A stretch of DNA of 32,849 nt from Nodosilinea sp. FACHB-141 (GCF_014696135.1 NZ_JACJPP010000009.1:1-32849); one strand, 5' to 3'; counted from the first letter of the stretch, positions 1-8,941 are shown. Notes: a model not told the origin generated them from the sequence alone. Made by a program: numbers and translations.

Positions 1-2
1 GC

Positions 3-98
3 ACCGATACCCTTCAAGCGATTGCCAAGAAGAACGCTTATGTAGAGCAAGAAACGGCACAATGGCGCGCGCTAGCTGAATCGACTGATTACAGATAA
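3..98 (+). CDS. C-terminal tail of a short-chain dehydrogenase (partial)
   Basis: An open frame enters from the left edge and stops with TAA at 96-98. The 31 visible residues end in a W-R-A-L-A-E-S-T-D sequence, which resembles the extreme C-terminus of SDR-family NAD(P)-dependent oxidoreductases, where a W-x-x-L/V-x-x-S-T-D tail is common. No Rossmann motif or catalytic Tyr/Lys lies inside the window, so the family call rests on this tail and on the neighbourhood (hydrolase, AraC regulator and alcohol dehydrogenase, which often travel with SDR genes). It could be another protein. Confidence 0.4.
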   Translation, partial: TDTLQAIAKKNAYVEQETAQWRALAESTDYR

Positions 99-273
99 CA
101 GGCGCAGAAGGGTAACGAAGGCATGCTCTCAAGTTCTCGGTAGCGGTATTACGTTCTACTGAGGACTTGGGCCTATAGGACCGAACCCACCTTCTCACAT
201 CACAATTGCAACCCATCCTGTTCTAATCAGCACCTTGATTGAACGTAGTTCAGAAATAAGCAGGTCAGTAGTG

Positions 274-1212
274 ATGCACAAAAGAACGGCCAGTTTTGAC
301 AGTAAAGGATTAAAGTGTTCCGTCACCTTTTACACTCCAGATCAAGCCGCATCGGGTCAACGTTGTCCGGCCATTGTCATGGCGCATGGCATCGGCTTGA
401 CCAAAGAGATGGGTCTACCACCGTTTGCTGAGCGCTTCGCTCAAGCTGGGTTCGTTGTCACGCTGTTCGATTATCGCCACATCGGTGCCAGTGAGGGAGA
501 GCCTCGTGGACAGATGCTCCCGACCGAGCAGCACGAGGATTACCGCAACGCTATTACCTGGACTCAACTGCAACGAGAAGTTGATCCCAATCGCATTGGG
601 GTTTGGGGCTTCTCCTATAGCGGTGGTCACGTGCTGCATCTAGCGGCATTTGATCGGCGTGTGAAAGCGGTCGTAGCCCAGATGCCGACCGTGAATCTTT
701 TTCTCAACTCCCGTCGCCTGACTTCACCCCTTGACCTCGATGAACTCACAACGTTGCTTTCACAAGACCGCATCAAGCGGTATCAAACGGGGGAAGTGAG
801 CTACTTTCCTCTGGTTGCCCCACCCGGACAACCGAGCTTTCTGCCGACACCCGATGCTTTCTCCTGGGTTGAATCCGCTAAAAGCGCTAGTGAAGGACGA
901 TGGGAGAATCGCATCACCTTTGAATCGATCGAGCATTCGCTCTATTACGAACCCGTTCCTCACCTTGAGGCGATCTTTCCCACGCCGCTATGTCTGATTG
1001 CAGGTGAGAAGGATTTTCTCGCACCTCCTGATTTGGTTGCTGCGGTCTATACCCGTGCGATGGAGCCGAAGTCTTTCACAATTTTGAAGGGTGGCCACTT
1101 CGACGGTTTCCAAGGAAAGGGCTTTGAGATTGCCAGTACAACTGCCGTGAAATGGTTTGAGAAATATCTCAAACAGGTCGAGGCTCCTGTCTTAGAGGTT
1201 ACTGCTGCTTAG
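274..1212 (+). CDS. alpha/beta hydrolase (dienelactone hydrolase / S15-like)
   Basis: About 312 residues from the ATG at 274; the frame is open upstream to a TTG at 235, but 274 has an AGG about 10 nt before it and gives a compact N-terminus. Seen: an early oxyanion-type M-A-H-G segment, a G-F-S-Y-S-G-G nucleophile elbow (Ser about residue 114 from this start), a late G-E-K-D-F acid loop, and G-G-H-F-D carrying the His. This is a full alpha/beta-hydrolase triad. The family acts on esters, lactones or peptides; the substrate cannot be told. The fifth elbow residue is Ser, not Gly, as in several S15/dienelactone-type members. Downstream and convergent is an AraC-type regulator. Lower GC than the rest of the window suggests an acquired block. 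Confidence 0.85.
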   Translation: MHKRTASFDSKGLKCSVTFYTPDQAASGQRCPAIVMAHGIGLTKEMGLPPFAERFAQAGFVVTLFDYRHIGASEGEPRGQMLPTEQHEDYRNAITWTQLQREVDPNRIGVWGFSYSGGHVLHLAAFDRRVKAVVAQMPTVNLFLNSRRLTSPLDLDELTTLLSQDRIKRYQTGEVSYFPLVAPPGQPSFLPTPDAFSWVESAKSASEGRWENRITFESIEHSLYYEPVPHLEAIFPTPLCLIAGEKDFLAPPDLVAAVYTRAMEPKSFTILKGGHFDGFQGKGFEIASTTAVKWFEKYLKQVEAPVLEVTAA

Positions 1213-1306
1213 TGGCTTAGCGGTTTACACGATCGATTTTGGGGATCTTGCCAGTGCTATTTTATCTACAGATACAACTCTAGAAGCAATGCTGAACAGG
1301 CAATAC

Positions 1307-2212
1307 TCAGGTAGATCGCAAACGCTCAATATCCTTCTTTGGTGGGACACCAAACATACGGGAATATTCGCGACTGAACTGAGAAGGACTCTCATAACCC
1401 ACCTGATATGCCGCGTGGGTTACATCCGCATTTTCAGCCAGTATTAGGCGACGAGCTTCCAACAACCTCAACTGCTTTTGATACTGCAATGGACTCATCG
1501 AAGTCACCGCCTTAAAGTGCCGATGGAATGACACAGAGGACATGTCCGCTTGCTTTGCCAAATCATCAACGCGCAATGGTCTTGTAAACTCAGTTTTGAT
1601 CTGCTTGATCACTGCTGCAATGCGCTGCATATGACTACCGGAGGTAGCAATCTGCCGCACTGCTTCGTTTTGGTCACCCATCAAGAGATGGTAGTAAATC
1701 TCGCGAATTATCATTGGTGCCAGGAATGGAATATGCTGCGGCGTATCCAAAAGCCGTGTCAGTCGGGTGGCACAATCCATCAACCACTTATCAGCATTGC
1801 TGACGAACAAGCCTCTTACTGAATTTTCTCGTTTATCCGGACTGCGCTGGATTTGGTCGATAATATCCCAAAGCTGAGTTGCGTCCAGGCTGAGCTTAAA
1901 GCATAAATACAGCTGATCTGCTGTCGCTTCTACAATCAATCCACTGAGCGGCAGATCAACTGTGACGACTATATATTGAGCCGCGCCGTAATGATAGGTT
2001 TCCTTGCCCAGTAAGGTTTCTTTTCTACCCTGAAGAATAATGCAAAGTGTCGGCTCATACACAGCACAGAGTGCTGTAGGGGCCACAGATTCTCGCATCA
2101 ATTCTAACTGCTCAATAGCGGTCGAATGGATACCGTTACCCCTTCCATTGGTGTGCCGAACCACTAATGTTGCCAGTTCCTGACATAAATTGCTCACTGT
2201 ATCCCTATTCAT
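1307..2212 (-). CDS. AraC-family transcriptional regulator (AraC_N type)
   Basis: 301 residues from the ATG at 2212; a GTG at 2227 adds five residues and is the alternative, and neither has a good Shine-Dalgarno. Residues about 25-175 match the AraC_N ligand-binding region (Y-E-P-T-L-C-I-I-L-Q-G-R-K is typical) and residues about 198-300 form the double helix-turn-helix, with the second-HTH signature V-G-Y-E-S-P-S-Q-F-S-R-E-Y. Members of this subgroup usually sit beside and control oxidoreductase genes such as aldehyde/alcohol dehydrogenases and SDRs. It is transcribed away from the alcohol dehydrogenase at 3122, with a 0.9-kb gap between the two starts, so that dehydrogenase is a likely target (inference). 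Confidence 0.9.
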   Translation of the reverse strand: MNRDTVSNLCQELATLVVRHTNGRGNGIHSTAIEQLELMRESVAPTALCAVYEPTLCIILQGRKETLLGKETYHYGAAQYIVVTVDLPLSGLIVEATADQLYLCFKLSLDATQLWDIIDQIQRSPDKRENSVRGLFVSNADKWLMDCATRLTRLLDTPQHIPFLAPMIIREIYYHLLMGDQNEAVRQIATSGSHMQRIAAVIKQIKTEFTRPLRVDDLAKQADMSSVSFHRHFKAVTSMSPLQYQKQLRLLEARRLILAENADVTHAAYQVGYESPSQFSREYSRMFGVPPKKDIERLRST

Positions 2213-2899
2213 AATTTCAATCACCACGCTAGAGATTCAGGAATTCAGCCATTCTCACCCGCTCAGCTTAGGGGATGTTCACTCTAGAGGAAGCTCAACC
2301 ATGACAGGATTAGGCAAGTATATGCAAGGTTTAGGTATTCAGTGTCATTTTTTTCAATTTTATGATGAACTCGCTTCAGAAAAAAATGATGAATGAAGCA
2401 ATAATCAAGACACAAAAAACGTGTTTTGGTAGTTGGTTTAATCCGAAAATTGAACAAAAGTATGGTTATTTATCTAATGCAATAACGCTGTCATTCATTA
2501 TTTTTCAGGAAAGCAGGTATGACTCAAAAAGCTTGAGTAATTTGTCTTATGTCGGGCCTCATTCGGACGAAGGATATCCCCCTCATCCTCCTTAATAAAG
2601 GAAGTACAGAGGGAATCTTAGGCCACTAGAACTTGAGGGAGATCTAGAATGCACAAAGGTGTATCTTACTAAATCGAGAACCATTATAGACGGTTTTCAA
2701 TGCTAAAAATAGACAGCATAGGCAGTAAGTAAACTTACTTGGCAGTCCATCTTTGTATAAATAGTAAAACATTGAGTACTCAATTTAGTCAAAACAATTT
2801 TGTCATTGTCGGACGGAGCGAGAACCTCGATTAGTTCGATACAGTACCCGACGAGGCAATGGTCATCCGCGTGCACAGCAAAGATGTCAACGGGCTTTC
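2213..2899. other. AT-rich gene-free stretch
   Basis: Between the AraC regulator and the cupin-like remnant I see no convincing gene. Two short open frames (2190-2396 and 2362-2595) have low-complexity or unrecognisable products and no good ribosome site. Base composition is clearly lower in GC than the window average. It probably holds the regulator's promoter. Confidence 0.5.
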
Positions 2900-3079
2900 A
2901 CAGTTATTGAAGCGCGTGTTCCGACGTCCCTAAGACCGCCACTCCACTATCACAAAGATAGGAAAGAAATCTTTGAAGTCCTTCTCACATTATGGAGACA
3001 TAGTCATGTTGATCGTGCCCTCGCCCTCGCTCCCCAATACGGTCTGACCGTCCTTCCTCTAGATTCCGCTATTCATTAA
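2900..3079 (+). pseudogene. Possible cupin-domain remnant
   Basis: A frame running into the TAA at 3077-3079 reads V-I-E-A-R-V-P ... P-P-L-H-Y-H-K-D-R-K-E-I-F-E-V-L over about 2903-2985. This resembles the first metal-binding motif of small cupins (G-x5-H-x-H-x3,4-E). After that the reading no longer looks like a cupin. There is no credible start codon or first half. I read it as a gene fragment, or two joined fragments, left by recombination. The resemblance is short, so the call is tentative. Confidence 0.3.
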
Positions 3080-3121
3080 CTCAGTGATAGTTCATCCAAC
3101 AAATTAGTCAGGAGACTCATT

Positions 3122-4183
3122 ATGCGAGCAGCACGAATGCACGGTTACAATCAACCCCTTGCCCTCGAAGATGTTCCGGTTCCAGACTTCGGGGATGATG
3201 AGATCCTACTCAAAGTCACGGCTGCGGGTATGTGTCGAACCGACGTGCAACTGGTGGACGGCTACTTTCGGCAATATGGTGAGCTAAGCTTTCCCACGAC
3301 ACCTGGTCACGAAATCGCGGGTGAGGTGCAGAAGGTTGGAAGCAAGGTACCGCCGTCATACGAACTTCAAGAAGGCGACCAAGTGGTCATTGTGGGCGGT
3401 TGGGGCGACGGAACGTGCCGTCATTGTCAGCAGGGCAATACACAAATCTGTGCCCATAGGAATTGGCCTGGGTTTGGGCCGTACGGCGGGTATGCAGAAT
3501 ACCTGCCCGTGCCCCCTAGGTACATTATTAAGGTGGACGAGCGCTTTGGACTGAAAGCCGAAGAACTCGCTCCACTTACCGACGCTGGGCTGACACCGTA
3601 CCGCGGCATCAAGAAGTTGCGCGACGCGGGTGCCCTCGGGCCGAACCGTATCCTGGCGGTCTTTGGAATTGGTGGACTTGGTGCCTATGCTGTTCAGTAC
3701 GCGAAGCTACTCGGCGGCGGCGCGACGGTTGTTGCCTTTGCCCGCAACGAAGAGAAACTTGCTGTAGCCAAAGACTTTGGCGCTGATCATGCCATCAGTA
3801 CAAGAGGCAAATCGCTCGATGACGTTCGCAAGGAATTGAGCAAAGCCACCGGTCAAGGTGAGATCGATGCAGTCATTGATTGCGCTGGGGTTGAAGAGAT
3901 GATCCGATTGGGATTCGAGCTGCTTTCCATTTCCGGTCATTACTCATCTGTGGGACTCGTCGGAGACAAGATCAGCTTGCCGCTCTTTCCCTTTGTCGGT
4001 CGCGAGCACACTTACCACGGCTCATTCTGGGGCAACTACAACGACCTCAGCGAGGTGATTGCGCTGGCGCAGCAAGGCAAGATTCGGCACGCTGTTAAGA
4101 CTATTCGCTTCGACGACATCAACGAAAACATCGACCTCCTGCGGACAGGTGACATCATCGGACGGGCGGTTATCAAATACTGA
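3122..4183 (+). CDS. Zinc-dependent alcohol dehydrogenase (MDR, ADH-A-like)
   Basis: 353 residues with AGGAG 7 nt before the ATG. Medium-chain dehydrogenase: GroES-like half (residues 1-150), then a Rossmann half with G-I-G-G-L-G at 182-187. Catalytic zinc ligands appear to be C38, H63 (followed by E64) and D154 in P-L-T-D-A-G-L-T, the Cys/His/Asp set known from Rhodococcus ruber ADH-A. The structural-zinc lobe keeps C99, C102 and C110, but its usual first Cys is D96. It should oxidise alcohols or reduce ketones/aldehydes with NAD(H) in the cytoplasm; substrate not predictable. The AraC regulator upstream is a likely controller. A 203-nt gap with no evident gene follows before the channel gene. 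Confidence 0.93.
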   Translation: MRAARMHGYNQPLALEDVPVPDFGDDEILLKVTAAGMCRTDVQLVDGYFRQYGELSFPTTPGHEIAGEVQKVGSKVPPSYELQEGDQVVIVGGWGDGTCRHCQQGNTQICAHRNWPGFGPYGGYAEYLPVPPRYIIKVDERFGLKAEELAPLTDAGLTPYRGIKKLRDAGALGPNRILAVFGIGGLGAYAVQYAKLLGGGATVVAFARNEEKLAVAKDFGADHAISTRGKSLDDVRKELSKATGQGEIDAVIDCAGVEEMIRLGFELLSISGHYSSVGLVGDKISLPLFPFVGREHTYHGSFWGNYNDLSEVIALAQQGKIRHAVKTIRFDDINENIDLLRTGDIIGRAVIKY

Positions 4184-4386
4184 CTCTGTGGTGCAGGAAG
4201 CGCTTGCGATCGTGGGGCTAGATTTCGAAATAGGGTTGGCGTTTGAGCCGGCAAAGCAGTCCGAACCATGTGGTGCCCCTACCCGACTGACAGGTAGGTC
4301 TTTCGGAGTTCGTGGCGCATCGGGAGTTCGGGCAGGGCTGTCAGCAGCAAATAATCTTTGAATAAACGAAAAAGGAGTGTATAGAG

Positions 4387-4962
4387 ATGAGTAAAGGGAG
4401 AGTAGAAGCATTTAGCGATGCTGTAATCGCTATTATTATCACCATTATGGTGTTGGAATTGAGAGTGCCCCACGAAGTTGATTTGGCTGCGCTGCGCCCC
4501 CTTATCCTAGTATTTTTAAGCTATGTGCTGAGTTTTATTTACCTCGGTATCTATTGGAGCAATCACCACCATTTATTACAAGCGTCTCAGCATGTAAGTG
4601 GCAACGTTTTGTGGGCAAACTTGCATCTGTTGTTTTGGCTGTCGCTCATTCCCTTCGTCACGGCATGGGCAGGCGAAAACCTCTTCGCTGCCTTGCCAGT
4701 TGCCTTCTATGGCACAGTGCTGTTGTTTTCAGCGATCGCTTACTACATCCTTTCCCGCACGCTCATTGCTTGCCACGGTCAAGATTCTGCTCTTGCACTA
4801 GCACTGGGACAGGATCTTAAAGGTAAGACATCAGTGATTCTCTATACCGTAGCAATTCTATTTGCCTTCATAAACCCGGAAATGTCTTGCCTACTGTACG
4901 TCTTAGTTGCAATGATGTGGCTTATCCCTGATCGCCGTATTGAGAGAACTTTAGCCTCGTAA
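4387..4962 (+). CDS. TMEM175-family (DUF1211) potassium channel-like protein
   Basis: 191 residues with AAAGGAG about 10 nt before the ATG. The N-terminus carries the family signature R-x3-F-S-D-x7-T as R-V-E-A-F-S-D-A-V-I-A-I-I-I-T in the first membrane helix. About six hydrophobic segments follow (residues 10-30, 37-58, 75-95, 100-122, 148-165, 168-184), matching the one-repeat bacterial TMEM175 proteins of about 200 residues, which form tetrameric K+-permeable leak channels in the inner membrane. The H-H-H cluster near residue 60 lies in the second/third helix region. It stands alone between an alcohol dehydrogenase and a hydrolase, with no evident functional link. Confidence 0.88.
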   Translation: MSKGRVEAFSDAVIAIIITIMVLELRVPHEVDLAALRPLILVFLSYVLSFIYLGIYWSNHHHLLQASQHVSGNVLWANLHLLFWLSLIPFVTAWAGENLFAALPVAFYGTVLLFSAIAYYILSRTLIACHGQDSALALALGQDLKGKTSVILYTVAILFAFINPEMSCLLYVLVAMMWLIPDRRIERTLAS

Positions 4963-5237
4963 AAGATGCAGATCTCAAAGAAAGCAATCGCTGATTAGCT
5001 ACTATTTCATTAACCAGAAATAAATTCATGTTTGAGTCCTAGCTGACGCTTGTACTCAATGATATAGAGCGCTAATTTTTAATGAGTGTGCCAACAGCCA
5101 TTTTTGTGAAATTCAGGAAATTAAACTGCCTGCTAAAGAATTCAACTTGATTAAATCCTTATGCACTATTCTTGGCAAGCGTTAATTTGTGTACAGATTT
5201 TGAAAGGAATTTAAGAATACGAAGATTTTGCTGACTT

Positions 5238-5267
5238 AAATATCGTTGAAGCATATAATCGATATTT
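5238..5267. promoter_or_regulatory. Inverted repeat, 8-bp arms
   Basis: AAATATCG at 5238-5245 and its exact complement CGATATTT at 5260-5267 are separated by 14 nt. The arms are AT-rich and no T-run follows, so an operator is more likely than a terminator. It lies about 155 nt upstream of the hydrolase start. Confidence 0.4.
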
Positions 5268-5364
5268 GTAAATATAGCTTGCGCAAGAAAAAGAACAATT
5301 AGTTATCATCATTAGTGGTTTTATCTATATATTCTAAATTAGAAATTAAACATTTTTTGTCTTA

Positions 5365-5380
5365 GATACGTGTACGTATC
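5365..5380. promoter_or_regulatory. Candidate TetR-type operator
   Basis: GATACG TGTA CGTATC is a perfect 6-bp dyad with a 4-nt centre, placed about 42 nt before the ATG of the hydrolase at 5422. Size, symmetry and position fit a TetR-family operator overlapping a promoter. No TetR-type gene lies in the window, so the regulator would be encoded elsewhere. Confidence 0.45.
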
Positions 5381-5421
5381 GCAATTTTAGGAACACTTTA
5401 ATCACTTCTTTAGAAGCTGTC

Positions 5422-6159
5422 ATGAATACTACAAACGCACAAGCCATCAAACCCACCATCGTCCTTGTCCACGGCGCATTCGCCGAGTCGTCTAGTTGGA
5501 ATGGTGTATTGACCCAACTGAACGAGAAAGGCTACTCGACGGTTGCTGTAGCCAATCCTCTACGGAGCGTGAAAAGCGACGCAGACTATGTTGCTAGCAT
5601 CCTCAAAAGCATTGAAGGCCCCACAGTGTTAGTCGGACACTCCTATGGCGGTGCCGTCATCACTAATGCGGTCAACGGCAACGAGAACGTGAAAGCACTC
5701 GTCTATGTTGCGGCTTTCGCGCCAGATACCGGTGAGACGGCTGTCGAACTCTCAGGGCGCTACCCCGGCAGCACGCTAGGGCCAGCGCTCGCGCCACCGG
5801 TTGCCACACCCGATGGCGGTAAAGATCTCTATATCCAGCAAGACAAGTTCCACGCCCAGTTTGCGGCAGATGTGCCGGCCGCTGCTGCACAGCTAATGGC
5901 TAGCACTCAGCGACCCATTACGGAGGCTGCTCTCAATGAAGCTTCGGGTACGCCGGCTTGGCAGTCCATCCCGTCCTGGTTCATCTATGGCGATCGCGAC
6001 TTAAATATTCCGGCAGCCGCCCTCTCGTTCATGGCAGAGCGCGCCAACTCGAGAGAAACGGTGGTCGTCAGTGATGCATCCCATGTCGTGATGGTGTCTC
6101 ATCCAGATGTCGTCGCCGGACTCATCGAGCACGCTGCAACTGCTGAGTGGAACAGCTAG
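5422..6159 (+). CDS. alpha/beta hydrolase (salicylate-esterase / EstC-like)
   Basis: 245 residues from the ATG at 5422. The start reads I-V-L-V-H-G-A-F-A (oxyanion HG motif, residues 13-21), the nucleophile elbow is G-H-S-Y-G-G with Ser74, the acid lies in the Y-G-D-R-D loop, and the His is in D-A-S-H-V-V-M near residue 220. This is the arrangement of the compact cap-poor hydrolases related to plant methylesterases/hydroxynitrile lyases and bacterial EstC, common in cyanobacteria and soil bacteria. Likely a soluble esterase; no signal peptide. The gene stands alone behind a palindromic operator candidate, suggesting induction by a small molecule (inference). No Shine-Dalgarno is obvious just before the ATG. 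Confidence 0.88.
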   Translation: MNTTNAQAIKPTIVLVHGAFAESSSWNGVLTQLNEKGYSTVAVANPLRSVKSDADYVASILKSIEGPTVLVGHSYGGAVITNAVNGNENVKALVYVAAFAPDTGETAVELSGRYPGSTLGPALAPPVATPDGGKDLYIQQDKFHAQFAADVPAAAAQLMASTQRPITEAALNEASGTPAWQSIPSWFIYGDRDLNIPAAALSFMAERANSRETVVVSDASHVVMVSHPDVVAGLIEHAATAEWNS

Positions 6160-6559
6160 CTATGCCGCAAAAACGTTTGAACCTCTCTAGGTAGCTCTTT
6201 CGTGAAAAGTGCCAAAAATTTTCAGCGCAGCGGTGGACAGTTATCATTTGGCTACCTCAAGGCCTCGTGGATTGTAGGTGTGGAATAAGCCAGAACGGCT
6301 AGCTGCACGCGCGCAGGCAACTGTACCGCTGCCGAAGAAAGACTGAAATGTCTGCCATATAGAGGGTATGACCAGCTTGCTCCTGGTAATTTGTGAGCTG
6401 ATGAGTCTTACCAAGATAGAACACTGCAGACGTACTACAACATCTCAATTCAAGCCGAATTTAGACTAAGCACCCTCCGGGCTTTAAGACTCAACTCAAG
6501 ACCATGAAACAGCAATTCGGCTCTAGAAATGTGTGCATAGCTTATGAGAATTAGATGGA
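6160..6559. other. Intergenic region without genes
   Basis: Between two convergent genes (hydrolase and response regulator) I find no coding frame. It includes one copy of a dispersed repeat at 6297-6323. The base composition shifts here from the lower-GC left block to the higher-GC remainder. Confidence 0.5.
6297..6323. repeat. Dispersed 27-nt repeat, copy 1
   Basis: It begins GGCTAGCTGCACGCGCGCAG and ends GCAACTG. It is identical to 12852-12876 except for a 2-nt (AC) difference after GGCTAGCTGC. Both copies lie in non-coding DNA. Confidence 0.6.
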
Positions 6560-7315
6560 CTAAAATCGCAGCTTTGCTACTTTAAGGCTATCTACTTGGG
6601 GCCAAAAACCGTTGGCATAAAGCGCCGCCTGGGTACGATCGCGCAGCTGCAGTTGACTGAGAATGCTAGTGACGTGATTGCGCACCGTGCGCTCAGAAAT
6701 GTAGAGCGTCTGGGCAATTTCGCGATTGCTGAGGCCGTTGCTAATCAGCTTCAGCACCTCCTGCTCACGGGGCGACAGCCCCTCTAGCTCAGGGGGAATC
6801 AGTGCTGCGGGCAGTTCGGCGGGGGCTGCAGGGAACTGAGTTTTTTCGAACAGCCCTGGCCCCATGTGGGTGTAGCCCTGATGCACAACGCGAATTGCGA
6901 TCGCCAACTGATCCACAGGGGTCTGCTTCAACAGGTAGCCCTTGGCCCCGTAGCGCATGGCCTGCTGCACATATTCGTCATCGTCGAAGGTGGTGAGCAC
7001 CAAAATCTTTACCCCGGGAAAGTCGTCGCAGATCTGACGGGTGGCGGCAACACCATCCACCTGGGGCATGCGCACATCCATCAGCACTACATCGGGTTGG
7101 CGGGGGGTAGCGTAGAGGGCAATGACCTGATCGACAGCCTGCTGACCGTTTTCAGCCATGCCGACCACGGTGAGGTCGGGTTGAGCCTCTAGGAGGTTGG
7201 TCAATCCCTGACGAATGATGGTTTGGTCGTCGACGAGGAGGAGGCGGATCAGGGGGTGAGAGAGTAATGGGGTGAGGGGTGGATCGGGTAGGGTGCAGTC
7301 GCGATAGCACTGCAC
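6560..7315 (-). CDS. NarL/FixJ-family response regulator
   Basis: 251 residues from a GTG at 7315, with AGGA just before it, starting 6 nt after the kinase stop. Receiver domain residues about 23-140: acidic pair D29-D30, phosphoacceptor D80 (L-M-D-V-R-M-P), T108/T109 and K130. LuxR-type HTH about residues 183-240 (L-S-P-R-E-Q-E-V-L ... S-N-R-E-I-A ... V-R-N-H-V). All key residues are present. The first 20 residues are proline-rich and encoded by the same C-rich low-complexity DNA found between other genes here, so native translation may begin nearer I23 at a non-ATG codon. Cognate of the kinase upstream; likely controls the divergent efflux operon (inference). Confidence 0.9.
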   Translation of the reverse strand: MQCYRDCTLPDPPLTPLLSHPLIRLLLVDDQTIIRQGLTNLLEAQPDLTVVGMAENGQQAVDQVIALYATPRQPDVVLMDVRMPQVDGVAATRQICDDFPGVKILVLTTFDDDEYVQQAMRYGAKGYLLKQTPVDQLAIAIRVVHQGYTHMGPGLFEKTQFPAAPAELPAALIPPELEGLSPREQEVLKLISNGLSNREIAQTLYISERTVRNHVTSILSQLQLRDRTQAALYANGFWPQVDSLKVAKLRF

Positions 7316-7321
7316 CGATCC

Positions 7322-8617
7322 TTAGGCGGGATGGTCGATCGCTGCAGGCAGCGGCAAAATGACGCTGATACGGCAGCCTGCATCGGGGGCGCTCCAGATT
7401 TGGCAGGTGCCGCTGAGGGCGATCGCTCGTTCGCGCATGCCTCGTAAGCCAAAGCCTGTGGTGTTTTTGCTGGGGTCAAAGCCCTGGCCGTTGTCGAGCA
7501 CCTGGAGGTAAACGCGGCTGGGCTTGGCCCCCAACTTGACCTGCACGGTGGTGGCTTGGCTGTGTTTGACCACATTAGTAATCGCCTCTTGCACAATGCG
7601 AAACAGGGCCAGCGTGATGTCGTCGGGCAGGGTTTCGGGCAGCTCGACCGAGCAGTCTGAGGTGATGCGGGCCGATTGGCACAGCTCGTTGACTAAAAGG
7701 GGTACGGCGATCGCCAGCGATTGCCCCTGTAAAGGGTTGTTGCGCAGGGCAGAAACCGACTTCGACACATCCCGCAGGGTTTGATAGGCCGAGTCTTTGG
7801 CGTTGGTGAGATAGCCGCGGGACTGGTCGGCTTGGGCGGGCAGGTAGAGCAGGGCATTCTCCAGCAGAATGGTTTGGGCTGTTAGCGCGTGGCCAAGGGA
7901 ATCGTGGATTTCGCGGGCAATGCGGTTGCGCTCTTGCAGGGTGGCCTGGTTTTCGATTTGGGCGGCGTAGCGACGAAGCTGCTCGTGGGCAGCGGCTAGC
8001 TCTTGCTGGCTTTAATACACCGACAGCAGCGCATTCACCAGCAGCGACACAAACACCAGCACCAGGCCAAACACAAACATGGCGTTGGTTTGAAACACAT
8101 TGATGCGCATCTGGTCGGGGGGAAAGCCAACATGCTGCAAGAGATCTGCGTGGATGGGAATGCCACGATAGGCGATCGCCGCCGCGCCGTGAAAGACAAA
8201 AATAATCGCTACCACCCCCACCTGGCCCCAGGTTTTGAACCGCTGGCAGCTGCGCACCACAACTACCAGACCCAGCAGCGGCAAAATGCGCATCATGGCG
8301 GGCACGTGGGTCGTGGACAGGGCCAACAGCAGCAGCAACCCCAGCTCCATGGTTGTGTAGAGCAGTTTGTGCGATCGCTGCACCGGTTGCCACAGCCCCA
8401 CACCGCCCAGCAGGGCAATGATTAGCAGCTCTAGCCAGGCCACCCCCCTTCCAAAGGCCAGGCCAAAGGAGGGCAGGGTTAAGCAGACGGCAATGCCCAG
8501 TAGCACCCACTCGACGTAGAGCAGTTGGCGCCGGGGTGAGGAATGGCCGAGATCAGCCTCAAAGGATGACGCATTTTGGGGGGCGGGCTTCAACGCGTTG
8601 AGGAACTCAGATTTCAC
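7322..8617 (-). pseudogene. NarL-type histidine kinase interrupted by in-frame TAA
   Basis: One uninterrupted frame of about 432 codons from GTG 8617 (GGAG about 10 nt upstream; TTG 8620 is the alternative) to TAA 7322, broken only by a TAA at 8012-8014. Before it: six or so membrane helices (residues 30-200). After it, still in frame: a linker coiled segment, the HisKA_3 H-box E-R-N-R-I-A-R-E-I-H-D-S-L-G-H, N-box Q-E-A-I-T-N-V-V-K-H, G1 D-N-G-Q-G-F and G2 G-F-G-L-R-G-M-R-E-R-A. The stop sits between sensor and catalytic halves. No ATG lies between it and the H-box, so a free catalytic half is unlikely to be made by ordinary initiation. Either a recent nonsense mutation or a sequencing error. 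Confidence 0.85.
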
Positions 8618-8711
8618 CAAGGTTGGCTCCCAAACCGGCTAGCTGCCTCCCACTGTACAGGCCGCAAATGGCTGTGACCAGGGGCTGACCTCCCACTGCG
8701 GCCCGGCTCCA

Positions 8712-8729
8712 GTAGGACAAATCTCCTAC
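8712..8729. promoter_or_regulatory. Candidate response-regulator operator
   Basis: GTAGGA (8712-8717) and TCCTAC (8724-8729) are a perfect 6-bp inverted repeat with a 6-nt spacer. It lies in the intergenic region between the divergent kinase/regulator pair and the efflux operon, about 95 nt before the kinase start and 210 nt before the adaptor start. Position and symmetry suit a dimeric NarL-type regulator. The assignment is inferred. Confidence 0.45.
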
Positions 8730-8941
8730 CTCTGAGGCACTCTCACAGCGACATTTGCCCTAGCCGGTTTGGGAGCTTTGCTTCAGGCGTGGGTCAAGGC
8801 CAGCTCCTTAGGATGGGGCTAGCCCAACTGAGTTGGTTGTGTGTTCCAACTTTTCACTCCCTATCACCACTCCCGCTTCCCTTGGTTCCACTGTTGGGGC
8901 TAAGGGAAGCTTTCCTCACTACGGTTGCAGCTAGAAAACCT

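Larger units (their letters stand above)
4963..5421. other. AT-rich intergenic region with two dyads
   Basis: No coding frame is believable here. The stretch is AT-rich and holds two perfect inverted repeats upstream of the hydrolase at 5422, listed separately. It probably carries that gene's promoter and operators. Confidence 0.6.

Noticed and set aside
7575..8510. 311-codon minus-strand open frame in another phase of the kinase
   Set aside because: Its product is Ala/Arg/Pro/His-rich with no domain, while the alternative phase encodes a clear histidine kinase; a GC-driven shadow.
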